A program made the position numbers and the translations under genes. Positions 15,841 to 23,448 of a DNA stretch of 64,000 nt are shown piece by piece. The notes beneath the pieces were generated by a model. That model saw nothing but the letters and a program-made list of their open reading frames with translations, searched no databases and had not been told where the DNA came from. Location: assembly GCF_041435055.1 (NCBI RefSeq), contig NZ_CP108002.1, positions 2,480,001 through 2,544,000 on the forward strand, written 5' to 3'. This stretch comes from Streptomyces sp. NBC_00341. GTDB taxonomy: Bacteria > Actinomycetota > Actinomycetes > Streptomycetales > Streptomycetaceae. Position 1 is the first letter of the stretch. Each line of letters opens with the position of its first letter.

Positions 15841-16250
15841 ATGGCTGCCCCCAGGAAGTACTCGCTGGAGTTGCGTGAGCGTGCAGTGCGGATGTATCAC
15901 ACCTCGGATCCGAAGCCCCAGATCAAGAAGCTGGCCGTCGACCTCGGCGCCTACCCCGAGGCCCTGCGGGGCTGGATCCGGCAGGCCGAGGCCGATGCCG
16001 GCGAGCGTGATGACCGGCTGACCACCGACGAACACGCCGAGCTGGTGGCCCTGCGGAAGGAGAACGCCCAGCTCAAGAGGGCGAACGACGTACTGCGGAC
16101 GGCCTCGGCGTTTTTCGCGGCGCAACTCGACCCGACCCGGCCCAGGCGACCACGCTCCTCGACGAGCATCCCCACCTGGGAGTCGAGTGCGTACTTGGGG
16201 AGCTTTCCATCGCCTCCTCCACCTACTACCGCTGGCGCCGGGCCCCTCTG
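15841..16250 (+). pseudogene. IS3-family transposase remnant (OrfA and start of OrfB)
   Basis: OrfA reads MAAPRKYSLELRERAVRMYH, has the helix-turn-helix and the leucine-zipper part ELVALRKENAQLKRANDVLR, and ends ASAFFAAQLDPTRPR. In the next frame OrfB starts TTLLDEHPHLGVE and continues to STYYRWRRAP, then stops matching at about 16240. The DDE core and right end are missing. Downstream sequence belongs to another gene, so the IS was deleted from the right. No clear terminal inverted repeat is seen to the left. Confidence 0.8.
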
Positions 16251-16252
16251 TG

Positions 16253-16471
16253 TCAGCCGCCTCCTGGCACGGCGGCTACCACTTGGTCAGCTCGCTCCAG
16301 GTGTGAGAAGTCCGGGTAGCCCCTCACCGGCCGGCGAGTCCCTTGCTTCGGATCGACGACGAGGGCAACGCCTGTCGCCGCATCCCAGGCGTCTACGTCC
16401 ACGGTCCGACCGACCATTGTCTCGGTGCCGTTGAAGATCGCGAGCCGGCCAGTCCCGTTGAAGTAGCGCAT
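16253..16471 (-). CDS. Small hypothetical protein next to IS3 scar
   Basis: The frame codes about 72 residues starting MRYFNGTGRLAIFNGTETMV and ending DQVVAAVPGGG. It is rich in beta-type residues with an internal repeat-like FNGT. No family is recognised. The stop falls exactly in the region where the IS3 remnant ends, so the C-terminus may be an artefact of that deletion. GTG 16507 is an alternative start. It lies among other orphan small genes of the older mobile region. Confidence 0.4.
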   Translation of the reverse strand: MRYFNGTGRLAIFNGTETMVGRTVDVDAWDAATGVALVVDPKQGTRRPVRGYPDFSHLERADQVVAAVPGGG

Positions 16472-16537
16472 GCCGCCATCGTTCCTGACGGCGGCTCGAT
16501 CGCCCACTGCTTTCGGTGAGACACGAACAGCAGCGGG

Positions 16538-16708
16538 CTACCCACTGAGTGCTTCCACGACGTAGAGGAAGAACTTCAGGCCGAAGACGGCGACGACTCC
16601 AAGTGCGATGACTCCCAGCGAGCAGCCCAATGCGATCACGGTCATGAACCGAGCCCATCCTTGAGCCCTGGTGTAGTCGGTTTCGTCGTCCCACCGCTGA
16701 TCAGACAC
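16538..16708 (-). CDS. Small single-pass membrane protein (56 aa)
   Basis: The frame begins at GTG 16708 with AAGGGGG upstream: VSDQRWDDETDYTRAQGWAR followed by FMTVIALGCSLGVIALGVVAVF, one hydrophobic helix of about 24 residues, and a short polar end. The good ribosome-binding site, the acidic N-terminus and the single helix support a real gene. No family is recognised. It lies between other minus-strand small genes in the degraded region. Confidence 0.55.
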   Translation of the reverse strand: MSDQRWDDETDYTRAQGWARFMTVIALGCSLGVIALGVVAVFGLKFFLYVVEALSG

Positions 16709-16930
16709 GATGCCCCCTTGCCGGTCACTGTACTCAGCGAGGGATCAGGGGGCAGCTCTCCTGGTCGGCCTGTGGCCTCATCCTTATCAGGTCGATCATT
16801 GGAGCCTGTCAACCTCGACCAACCGCGCCTGCGCCTCGGGCGATCGTCCATTGAGGTCCGACGCCGACCGCTGCTGTTCGTCCCGTTTGGTGTCAGCCGG
16901 TGATGTCAGGCATCGCACGTCGCCTGACAC

Positions 16931-17170
16931 TCAATCGCCGGCCTGCTGATCTTCTTGACTTCGAGGGAGGGTCGATCGAATGGCCCACACGCCAGCGAGC
17001 ATGCCGAACCCGGAAGGCACGCCGTCCCATGGCTGCGGCAACGTGGTTTGGAGCCACCTGGTCCCCACGACGATCAGCACCATGACCAGGATAAGCAAGG
17101 GGCGCCGGATGATGTGCCTGACCATCCCAATGTACGACGCGCCGAACTGCCTCAGTTTCCCCGGCTTCAT
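16931..17170 (-). CDS. Small membrane protein (79 aa), unknown
   Basis: The product starts MKPGKLRQFGASYIGMVRHI, with a hydrophobic helix LLILVMVLIVVGTRWL at about 25-40 and a second weak one near 52-65, ending SQEDQQAGD. The frame is open further up to 17503 but that part is low-confidence; an ATG 15 codons upstream (MGGIGATVPN) is also possible. No family is recognised. It sits in the remnant of an older integrated element. Confidence 0.5.
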   Translation of the reverse strand: MKPGKLRQFGASYIGMVRHIIRRPLLILVMVLIVVGTRWLQTTLPQPWDGVPSGFGMLAGVWAIRSTLPRSQEDQQAGD

Positions 17171-17525
17171 GTTCGGGACTGTAGCGCCGATTCCCCCCAT
17201 CTTCACCACGTACGTCAACCCACCGCCTACCCCAGCTCCCATCCCGTCCGCCTTCGACCCACACACCGTGGAGCGGGCTTGGTTCAGGGCGTCAAGGTGG
17301 AGCGCGCCACTGTACGAACGACCTTGACGGCCTGGGCCGTGACTGCTCGGCTTTGCCTGGGTCGAAGGTGGTCGGGATGGGAGCCCCACGACGCTCGCCC
17401 CGCTCCGGCCGGCACCCGCGAACCGGCGCCCCTCCCATCCCGGAGTCTGAGCGCCCCCGCCGGAGGCATCGTCTTGAAGCCGCGGGCTTGGTTCTCGACT
17501 CATGCCCCACGGGCCTACACAGCGG
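17171..17525. other. Non-coding or unrecognised stretch in older element remnant
   Basis: No recognisable gene is seen on either strand. Plus-strand frames are shadows, and the 17500-17525 part may be the decayed upstream portion of the integrase stub, although the active-site Arg and HxxR boxes are not readable. Confidence 0.4.
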
Positions 17526-17669
17526 GCGCGCGTCGTGATGGAGATCCTCGGGCACAGTCAGATCGCGGTCACGATGAACATCTACGCCCACGTCGTCCAG
17601 GCCACGCAGCGCGAGGCCGTGAGTCACCTGGACCGGATGCTGAAGCGGCAGCGTCCCGACCGTGGGTGA
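17526..17669 (+). pseudogene. Tyrosine recombinase (integrase) C-terminal stub
   Basis: The plus-strand frame reads ARVVMEILGHSQIAVTMNIY then AHVVQATQREAVSHLDRMLK and ends at TGA 17669. It has the conserved GHS box and the catalytic Tyr in NIY, the last two active-site elements of a phage-type integrase. The upstream part is lost. It differs from the intact integrase at 37881. The stub, then a terminator, then the attachment sequence reproduce the order at the right end of the element, so it is likely what is left of a previous occupant of the same tRNA-Val site. Confidence 0.8.
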
Positions 17670-17698
17670 CTGCACCCGTTGATGTCAGCAGTAGATGG

Positions 17699-17734
17699 CA
17701 AAGGCCCCCAACCATGATCGGTTGGAGGCCTTTG
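17699..17734. terminator. Rho-independent-like hairpin beside left attachment site
   Basis: Arms CAAAGGCCCCCAAC (17699-17712) and GTTGGAGGCCTTTG (17721-17734) pair with one mismatch. The hairpin lies next to the tRNA-like attachment sequence, in the same place as the hairpin at 39062-39102 next to the real tRNA. Confidence 0.7.
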
Positions 17735-17736
17735 CA

Positions 17737-17782
17737 CTGGTGGGCGCGGGCAGTTTCGAACTGCCGACATCTGCTTTGTAAG
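17737..17782. repeat. Attachment site copy, left (46-bp tRNA-Val 3' end)
   Basis: This 46-bp segment is identical to 39117-39162. It contains the T arm, the 3' half of the anticodon arm and the CCA end of tRNA-Val, but the 5' half of the tRNA is absent here, so it is not a functional gene. It marks the left boundary of the integrated element. Confidence 0.9.
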
Positions 17783-17895
17783 CCTGGCATCGGCATCTGA
17801 TGCATCACCGCAGCTCAGTCGGTCTGTGCGCTGCAATGGCTGTCACCAGCTGCTGACGCCGGGACGTTCCCCAAATGACCGTGACTGACCGCTCG

Positions 17896-17917
17896 ATCTG
17901 GCACGCATCTGGCACGC
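17896..17917. repeat. Paired 11-bp repeats near left end (candidate integrase arm sites)
   Basis: ATCTGGCACGC occurs twice in tandem (17896-17906, 17907-17917). Similar sequence at the right end (39005-39026) has ATCTGGCACG followed 11 bp later by a near copy. The position about 120-150 bp inside each end fits arm-type binding sites of a tyrosine integrase. Confidence 0.45.
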
Positions 17918-17921
17918 ATGC

Positions 17922-18266
17922 CTAGAGCTCAACGCGCTCGCTCACAACGTCGTCACCGGGCTCGCCATAGCGCAGCACGACATGGGCCGGCCGAAACGGA
18001 AGCATGCGCAACCCGGACTCCATAACCCGGAACAAGGCTTCGGCATCAGGACCATAGGCGTAGATCACAACCTCTCCCCCGCCGAACTCATTGCCGTCGA
18101 CCTCACCAACACCAGCGGCTGCGACCGCGGCACCGATGGACCGCTCGGCTTCAAAGACCAGCGACCTCTGGTCAGGTTCACCGAACTCGTCGCCGCCCAA
18201 CTGGAAGCGAGCGATCACGGCGTGTTCCGGAGCCTCGTCCGGCAGGTCAAAGAGCACGTTCTGCAT
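17922..18266 (-). CDS. Conserved hypothetical protein of AICE left end (114 aa)
   Basis: The protein starts MQNVLFDLPDEAPEHAVIAR and ends VLRYGEPGDDVVSERVEL, with mixed alpha/beta pattern and the block VVIYAYGPDAEALFRVMESG. No named family is recognised; the arrangement resembles a small ferredoxin-like fold. A diverged, truncated copy of its C-terminal half exists at about 23112-23260, interrupted by an IS. ATG 18266 is chosen because the upstream frame has no ribosome-binding site and the protein fold begins there. It is divergent from the gene at 18462. Confidence 0.6.
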   Translation of the reverse strand: MQNVLFDLPDEAPEHAVIARFQLGGDEFGEPDQRSLVFEAERSIGAAVAAAGVGEVDGNEFGGGEVVIYAYGPDAEALFRVMESGLRMLPFRPAHVVLRYGEPGDDVVSERVEL

Positions 18267-18461
18267 GACGGCACCCTCCCACTGGGGTCTGACAGCCAGT
18301 CTCCTGCTGGGCATCTGCTCACTTGCTGTCGCCAATCTCTGCGGAGAGCCGTGCGCCCCTCTATGCGCCGGATGCCCTCTTGCGGTGCCCTCTCCTTCAC
18401 AGCACGGTTTCGCTGAACGTCGCTCGGCGCTGAGTGCTACAAGGGGGAGGAGCGAGAGGTC

Positions 18462-19052
18462 ATGCGGACAGTGACACCGTGGGCGCGGAAGACCTTCGGA
18501 GACACGGCCGGCCAGTTGGCTGACCTGATCCCAGCCAGCTTGGTCCGGGCACACGCCAGGGCCCGCAGTGGTCACGAGGGTGTGCACACCCAGACCTTGG
18601 AGGCCTATGGACACGGGCTCTACGCTGCCCAGTACGAGGAACTGGCTGTCAGCCTGGCCTCACTCTCTGATGCCGCGCCGGTGCGCCTACAGAGCCGGAC
18701 GCTGATGATCATTCGTGACCACCTGATCTATCCGTATTGCTACGCGAAGAAGGATGTCCCCGTCACGGCCGCGCGCCTACGCCGCGCTACCGGCTTCCGC
18801 GCAGATCTGATTCGCCGACACGGCCCAGAACCGATGCAGCAGGCCTTCGACTTGGACTTCGATGAGTCCGATGAAGCGGAGGCGCACCCTGACCTCAGCC
18901 TCCTACCAGAGGACGTGCGCCTAGTCCTGGTCGCCTATGCGTGCTCCATGAGCCAAGGCGTGATGCGCATCGAATGGGGCTCGGCCGAGCTGCGCCGAGA
19001 GGACCGCTACCTCATCTGGCACCGCCACGAGCCCCTGCCTCCTGGTGCCTAG
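18462..19052 (+). CDS. Hypothetical protein (196 aa)
   Basis: The start MRTVTPWARKTFGDTAGQLA has a very strong ribosome-binding region (GGGGGAGGAG and GAGAGG). The protein is soluble and mostly helical, with SRTLMIIRDHLIYPYCYAKK in the middle, an acidic stretch FDLDFDESDEAEAHPDLSLL, and an aromatic C-terminal end EDRYLIWHRHEPLPPGA. No family is recognised. It is the first plus-strand gene inside the element and stands divergent to the gene at 17922. Confidence 0.6.
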   Translation: MRTVTPWARKTFGDTAGQLADLIPASLVRAHARARSGHEGVHTQTLEAYGHGLYAAQYEELAVSLASLSDAAPVRLQSRTLMIIRDHLIYPYCYAKKDVPVTAARLRRATGFRADLIRRHGPEPMQQAFDLDFDESDEAEAHPDLSLLPEDVRLVLVAYACSMSQGVMRIEWGSAELRREDRYLIWHRHEPLPPGA

Positions 19053-19260
19053 CCAGCAAGAAACACCCCATCTTGCCTGACTGCTACCTCTTGACGGAAA
19101 CCCGTATCGGTGGGTGGGCCTGACCTGGGGCTTCCGGCCGAGGCCCGGTAGCTGGACTGTCACTGTCGGTCGCTGATTGTCGGCCTCGGGCGGCGTCGCA
19201 CGGCCCACAGACGGCCCAGGGCTGCCGGAGTCGCCACAGCGGGATCACGCACGCTTCGCC

Positions 19261-19785
19261 TTACGAGGGCTCGTTCCATACGTGCACGACCGGGACGCCT
19301 TCCAGCGGGAGACGGTCGCGGTAGTACTCCGAGTCGAGCCACTCCTCGATCACGAAGAGCGGCCGCGACAAAAGCACATCGCCGACCTGCTGAGCCCGCA
19401 GAAGCAACCCGAGATCGGTCAAGGCAAGGGAGTCATCGGGCGTGTAGAGCAGGCAGTTTCCGTGCTCAGAGGCGTGATCCAGGAGGAATTGGTGCGCCTG
19501 CTCGGGATCGCGGCCGGCCAGCGCCCCACCTGCGAGGAAGGCCTGAGGCCCCACAAACGCATCCAAGGACACGCACGCCAGCCCGCCCCCGTCGTCGTCG
19601 TCGTCGTAAAAGACCTTCACCCTGTCGGCGAAGTTCTCCTGTGAGTACGGTCCGCCAACCTGTTCGTGCGGGGCGAGTACCTGGAGCGCGACAGCGACAT
19701 CGGCCGGACTCATCCCGAACCGCAAGGGCCCCACACTGACCCCAGGCATCCACTCCCAGCGCTCCCGCTCACTGTTCGCAGTCAC
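19261..19785 (-). CDS. Hypothetical protein (174 aa)
   Basis: From GTG 19785 the product starts VTANSERERWEWMPGVSVG and continues PLRFGMSPADVAVALQVLAP, a segment that looks like a repeat or fold start used in some bacterial immunity-type proteins. It contains the very acidic run YDDDDDGGG and ends HVWNEPS. GGGAGGGTGGGG lies about 9 nt upstream of the GTG, which is why this start is preferred to the ATG at 19875. No named family is recognised. It is the last gene of a minus-strand pair with the GntR regulator upstream. Confidence 0.5.
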   Translation of the reverse strand: MTANSERERWEWMPGVSVGPLRFGMSPADVAVALQVLAPHEQVGGPYSQENFADRVKVFYDDDDDGGGLACVSLDAFVGPQAFLAGGALAGRDPEQAHQFLLDHASEHGNCLLYTPDDSLALTDLGLLLRAQQVGDVLLSRPLFVIEEWLDSEYYRDRLPLEGVPVVHVWNEPS

Positions 19786-19902
19786 GGTCCCCACCCTCCC
19801 TCGGACAGCTCGCAACCATCCCCCGTTCCGCTCGGGCCTTGAAGCCCGCTCGGCGTTCGACGCCAACTGAGACACACGGCCAAGTTGGCACCCGTCCGAA
19901 AC

Positions 19903-20661
19903 CTAGTGACGACTGACCGGGATCTCGTACACGATCTCGCACAGGGCGGCGGGCACGACGATGTCAGCCGTCTCTACAGGCCGCCCCTGGTCGCTGTAGT
20001 ACGTCCGCCTGATGTGGGTGACAAGAGCGCCCTTCTGGATGCCGAGGAGAGACGCCTCCTCCGAAGTCGCCTGCCGCGGCTCCGGCTGCTCGACGGCATG
20101 GCTGACCGTGATGCCGATCGCAGCCATGCGGTTCACGACGCCTGCCCCGGCGTGCGGCCCTCCCTCGGGAAGGACGACGAGCGTGCCGGCGGTGAGGTCG
20201 TACGGCTCCCAGCTCGTCGACAGTTGCAACGGCTTGCGGTCGGCCAGGAACTCGTAAACGGTCCGGACGCACAGATCGCCTTCGGCGACACCGAGCCGCG
20301 CCGCGATCTCCGCCGGCGCCGGGACCTTGGCCTCGGTCCGGCTCTCCCAGTCCCCAAGCCTGCCTACAGCCTGCATGTCCGCGCGGAACGGGGAATCGTC
20401 CCGGTGCTCGCGTGCCGAGGAACGCACCACCCGGACGCGCCGACGGGGCTCGGCGATATAGGTGCCGGACCCCGCACGGCCTTCCAGGACTCCCTGCGAG
20501 ATCAGCAGCTCCTGCGCCCGACGGACGACGTTCTCGCCGACGCCGCACTCCTGGCCGATCTGGGCACGTGAGGGCAGCCGGTCTCCTGGCGTCCACTCGC
20601 GCTCCGCGATCCGTCGTCGGAGAACGTCCGCGATGCGGAGATAAGGCGGCTGCTCAGGCAT
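19903..20661 (-). CDS. GntR/HutC-family regulator with UTRA domain (1)
   Basis: The product has 252 residues. Residues 5-70 (PYLRIADVLRRRIAEREWTP GDRLPS ... GVLEGRAGSGTYI) are the GntR winged helix; 75-245 form the UTRA ligand domain (VYEFLADRKPLQLSTSW ... VTHIRRTYYSDQGRPVETAD). In this family the ligand is often a small metabolite that releases DNA. Two CTAGTnnACTAG palindromes lie directly in front of its start, so it is likely autoregulated and also controls the plus-strand operon starting at 20739. Confidence 0.85.
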   Translation of the reverse strand: MPEQPPYLRIADVLRRRIAEREWTPGDRLPSRAQIGQECGVGENVVRRAQELLISQGVLEGRAGSGTYIAEPRRRVRVVRSSAREHRDDSPFRADMQAVGRLGDWESRTEAKVPAPAEIAARLGVAEGDLCVRTVYEFLADRKPLQLSTSWEPYDLTAGTLVVLPEGGPHAGAGVVNRMAAIGITVSHAVEQPEPRQATSEEASLLGIQKGALVTHIRRTYYSDQGRPVETADIVVPAALCEIVYEIPVSRH

Positions 20662-20670
20662 ATGGAAAAT

Positions 20671-20701
20671 CTAGTCCACTAGCTCTAATCTAGTTAACTA
20701 G
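20671..20701. promoter_or_regulatory. Double CTAGTnnACTAG palindrome (candidate GntR operator)
   Basis: CTAGTCCACTAG (20671-20682) and CTAGTTAACTAG (20690-20701) are perfect 12-bp palindromes with starts 19 bp apart, 10 bp ahead of the GntR ATG and 37 bp ahead of the divergent gene. The AT-rich sequence stands out in GC-rich DNA. It probably is the operator of the adjacent GntR protein. Confidence 0.7.
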
Positions 20702-20738
20702 CTTCACGTAACGTGATCACTCCGCGACGGAGATACCT

Positions 20739-21017
20739 GTGCCCGCTTCCGAACTGAGCGCCGAGGACATCGCCGCCCGGTTGTCCGCCGCCGGACTGAC
20801 CACGCGCGTGATGCAGCACGCGCACCGCACATCGATCAGAGCGGAGGTGCCGGACGACTTCCCCGCCGACTCATGGCGGGAGGTCCTGGACGCAGTGGCG
20901 ACAGCCGATCGATTCGGCCTCGTCGCAAGCAACGTGGACGGCCTCGTCTTATGGGCCGCAGTACGCAAAGAGGTCCCCGCGACGGGCACTGTCCGGGGAC
21001 CTGGCCATCAGCGTTAG
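20739..21017 (+). CDS. Small hypothetical protein of AICE operon (92 aa)
   Basis: The start is GTG 20739 with CGGAG 6 nt upstream. The sequence VPASELSAEDIAARLSAAGL ... HAHRTSIRAEVPDDFPADSW ... SNVDGLVLWAAVRKEV has an alpha/beta pattern with a conserved tryptophan. No named family is recognised, but such genes commonly sit between GntR regulators in streptomycete mobile elements. It opens the operon of short overlapping genes up to 22744. Confidence 0.6.
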   Translation: MPASELSAEDIAARLSAAGLTTRVMQHAHRTSIRAEVPDDFPADSWREVLDAVATADRFGLVASNVDGLVLWAAVRKEVPATGTVRGPGHQR

Positions 21018-21029
21018 GAGCTGATCAGC

Positions 21030-21329
21030 GTGTTCAACCGTATCCGTCGCGCCCCCGCGCGTACCAGAGAGCGGTACGCCCAACAGCCCTGCCACCGCGA
21101 CGCGTTAAAGCCCACCCGCCCGACATGCATCGACCCCAACCCGTCCGAGGCGCTAATGCTGCTCCTTCGACAGCGCCAAGACCGCACGGACGTCCTTCCT
21201 GGCGAGGAAACGGTCCTCGCCCGCCCGTACACCCTGGCCAGCGAGCAGCGCACACGGCAGTGCTCGAAGCCCGTCCCGCACCACCTCCTCGCCCACACGT
21301 GCTTCACGCCGGCGGAGGCCCACGGATGA
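21030..21329 (+). CDS. Hypothetical basic protein of AICE operon (99 aa)
   Basis: The start is GTG 21030 after TTAGGAG. The product is basic, with Arg/Pro/His-rich composition (VFNRIRRAPARTRERYAQQP, then a C-terminal HLLAHTCFTPAEAHG). No domain is recognised. Its TGA overlaps the ATG of the next gene by 4 nt (21326-21329), a sign of coupled translation. The composition is close to that of random high-GC reading, so a moderate level of caution is needed. Confidence 0.5.
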   Translation: MFNRIRRAPARTRERYAQQPCHRDALKPTRPTCIDPNPSEALMLLLRQRQDRTDVLPGEETVLARPYTLASEQRTRQCSKPVPHHLLAHTCFTPAEAHG

Positions 21330-21505
21330 CGCGCGTCCGTGCAGAGGCGGCCACGCCCTACCAGTCCAGCGCATGTCGGATCGGCACCCACCACGAGTGC
21401 GCGCACTCGTGCCCGACGACGGCACCGATCGACATCCCTGTCATCTACGAGGCGTGCGTCTGCCCCTGCCACTCCCCGGCCACGTCATCGGAGGCCGCCT
21501 CATGA
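21326..21505 (+). CDS. Small Cys/His-rich protein (59 aa), probably metal-binding
   Basis: Starts at ATG 21326 overlapping the previous stop. The sequence contains SACRIGTHHECAHSCP and VIYEACVCPCHSPA: five or six Cys and three or more His in pairs, like a small zinc-binding domain. It ends EAAS, and its TGA overlaps the next ATG at 21502. Similar short proteins occur in streptomycete mobile elements, with no known role. Confidence 0.6.
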   Translation: MTRVRAEAATPYQSSACRIGTHHECAHSCPTTAPIDIPVIYEACVCPCHSPATSSEAAS

Positions 21506-21726
21506 ACGGCTTCCCCTCCGGTGGTGCACTCGCCTCCCCGGTTGAGATCACCTCGGCCACCGTGCAGCGCGGCGACGTCGTCCAGATCGGCGGCCAACCG
21601 TGCCGAGTAGCAGACCTCCGCCAACTCCCCGGCGGCGCCAAGCGCCTCCTTTTCGAGTCGGGCGAGTTCCTGACGATGCACACCCGTACGCGCCTGATCG
21701 CCGTACGCGTGCTCAAAAGGTGGTGA
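21502..21726 (+). CDS. Small conserved protein of GntR operon (74 aa)
   Basis: Sequence MNGFPSGGALASPVEITSAT, then VQRGDVVQIGGQPCRVADLR and a beta-rich remainder LLFESGEFLTMHTRTRLIAV. The block DVVQIGGQPCRVADLRQLPGG is a conserved small beta-barrel-like pattern that streptomycete genomes often carry next to GntR regulators; the ligand is unknown. Start and stop both overlap neighbours (ATGA at 21502, TGATG at 21724), placing it firmly inside the operon. Confidence 0.7.
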   Translation: MNGFPSGGALASPVEITSATVQRGDVVQIGGQPCRVADLRQLPGGAKRLLFESGEFLTMHTRTRLIAVRVLKRW

Positions 21727-22406
21727 TGGACTCCGTGCTGCCCCTCCGGCACACCATCGCCGACGGCCTCCGAACGCAGATCACCACCGGCCGCCTCAAG
21801 GCCGGCGAACGCCTCCCCTCGGAACCGAGTCTCGCCGCCCAGTACAAGGTCAGCACAACGACCCTGCGCAACGCCCTTGCACTCCTCCAGGCCGAGGGCC
21901 TGATCGAGAAGGTCCATGGCAAGGGCAACTTTGTCCGTCACCCCCTCCGCAGACTCACGTACACAAGAGGCCGCCTCACCTCGGACGCAGACCTCCGCGT
22001 CACGATCCGCACCACCAACCTCCTAGCTCGCGGAGACATGATCTCCCTGCTCGGAGTCCCCTCGCGCACCCCGCTGACGGAGTTCCTCTGCCTCACCCAC
22101 CAGGGGGAGAGGCCGCACAGCCTGGCTCGCATCTACGTCCCTCGCGACCTGGCATCGGCCCAGCTACCTTGGCGTAGATCCGGCGTAGAGGAATCCCGAG
22201 ATCAGATCCGGGCGCGCCCCCCAACCCCGGAGGAAGCGTCATCCCTTCGAATCAGCTCAACACTGGCCGTCCTCTCGATCACGCGCGTGTCGATCGACAA
22301 CACCGGGCGCGTGGTCGAGGCTGCCCTCCTGGTCCTCCCCGGCGACCGCGCCGAAGCGCTCTTTATCACGCACCACACAGCCAACGCGAAAGGACAGGAA
22401 GGATGA
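21726..22406 (+). CDS. GntR-family regulator with UTRA domain (2)
   Basis: The product has 226 residues. Residues 5-72 (LPLRHTIADGLRTQITTGRL ... EGLIEKVHGKGNFVRHP) form the GntR winged helix, and 85-220 the UTRA effector domain. The start ATG overlaps the stop of the previous gene (TGATG), and the stop overlaps the next start (ATGA at 22403). It is distinct from the GntR proteins at 19903 and 31693. It probably acts with the double palindrome near 20680 or at another site of this operon; target genes are not defined. Confidence 0.82.
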   Translation: MDSVLPLRHTIADGLRTQITTGRLKAGERLPSEPSLAAQYKVSTTTLRNALALLQAEGLIEKVHGKGNFVRHPLRRLTYTRGRLTSDADLRVTIRTTNLLARGDMISLLGVPSRTPLTEFLCLTHQGERPHSLARIYVPRDLASAQLPWRRSGVEESRDQIRARPPTPEEASSLRISSTLAVLSITRVSIDNTGRVVEAALLVLPGDRAEALFITHHTANAKGQEG

Positions 22407-22744
22407 CACCCCAGAACGAGCTCCGCCTCCTGCCTTGGACGGACCCCAACGGCAAGCCCTGCTACCTGAGCGCCGACAGTGAAGGCAGCCACCTGTCCCG
22501 TCTGGCAGACAACATCGAAACGGTCCAACTCGGCATGGCAACCGAGCTCCTGGAGGAGGCAGCCGAAGCACTCGGAGACAAAGACGCCGAGCCGGAGGAA
22601 CTGCGCCACCTGGCAACGACTCTGACTGAAGCCCTCCACGAGGTGCTCCGCGTGGCAACAAGCCGCGGCCACCGCCTACTGACGCCGGTTCCGCCCCATG
22701 AAGGAGACGAGCGCCTACGGCTCCCGGCAGCAGCCTTCGGCTAA
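22403..22744 (+). CDS. Hypothetical protein, end of GntR operon (113 aa)
   Basis: The start MTPQNELRLLPWTDPNGKPC YLS is followed by a helical middle (LADNIETVQLGMATELLEEA AEALGDKDAEPEELRHLATT), rich in Glu and Leu and able to form a coiled coil. It ends RLPAAAFG. No family is recognised. It shares 4 nt with the GntR gene upstream. The IS5 remnant begins about 45 nt downstream. Confidence 0.65.
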   Translation: MTPQNELRLLPWTDPNGKPCYLSADSEGSHLSRLADNIETVQLGMATELLEEAAEALGDKDAEPEELRHLATTLTEALHEVLRVATSRGHRLLTPVPPHEGDERLRLPAAAFG

Positions 22745-22789
22745 GACCTGTCCCGTAAATGATCTCTGAGTCGTGTGGACGTGGTCGGT

Positions 22790-23115
22790 AGCGAGTGCGA
22801 CCGCTTGCCCACCTGGCGAGGTTGAGATTGTGAAGGCGGGCGAGTCAAAGCATGGCGTGGTGGACGCCGTCGCCCTTGAGGCGGCATTCGCGGAGGATTC
22901 TCCAGGTCTTCACGCGGGCGAAGACGTGCTCGACGCGGGCGCGGACCCGTTTTGGGACTTGTTGTGGGCCTGCTTCCAGTCGGACAGCTCCTCGCCTCTG
23001 CGGCGGCGAAGCATCACGAGCCCGGTGCCCGAATAGCCGCCGTCGGCGATCGTCATGGTCTTGCCGACGGCGGCCTTAGCGCCGGACTCTTCCCACGCCC
23101 TACAGTCGTTGCGGT
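22790..23115 (-). pseudogene. IS5-family transposase remnant (frameshifted, internal stop)
   Basis: On the minus strand TMTIADGGYSGTGLVMLRRR and then DWKQAHNKS appear in one frame, and VRARVEHVFARVKTWRILRE, then RLKGDGVHHAML, in the next, followed by a TGA and then LARLHNLNLA. These are the ADGGY and VEHVFAR blocks of IS5-group transposases. A deletion near HNKS changes frame and one codon became a stop, so it is dead. It disrupts a second copy of the 17922-type gene. Confidence 0.78.
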
Positions 23116-23260
23116 TGACTACTTCGACAGCAGACTTCCCATAGCGCAGCACGAAGCGTGCTAGCCGAAGCGGTAGCGAACTCAACCCAGGCTTCATCGG
23201 TTGGAACAGAGCTTCGGCATCGGGGTCATAGACGAAGATCACAACCTCTCGATCGCCTCA
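23112..23260 (-). pseudogene. Truncated second copy of the 17922-18266 gene
   Basis: The minus strand reads MIFVYDPDAEALFQPMKPG and RLARFVLRYGKSAVEVV, which aligns with VVIYAYGPDAEALFRVMESG and PAHVVLRYGEPGDDVV of the gene at 17922. The copy is cut off by the IS5 remnant at one side and has no recognisable 5' part on the other. Confidence 0.7.
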
Positions 23261-23448
23261 ACAGCGATCGGCAGAGCTGGCGTTCGTTCGCGGAACCAAG
23301 CGACACTCGTAACGGCACGCCAATGTCCACCACTTAGCACGGCGCCTCTGGACGCATAGGATGAGGGTCCAGCAGGCGTCCGGGGGGGGACACGGTGGGT
23401 GCGCTGAGCCTCCTACCGGGTCGTGGACGCGGTGAAGCAGGGGGACCT

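Noticed and set aside
17740..17782. Functional second tRNA-Val
   Set aside because: Only the 3' half is present; the D arm, 5' anticodon-stem strand and 5' acceptor strand are missing, so it is an attachment-site copy.
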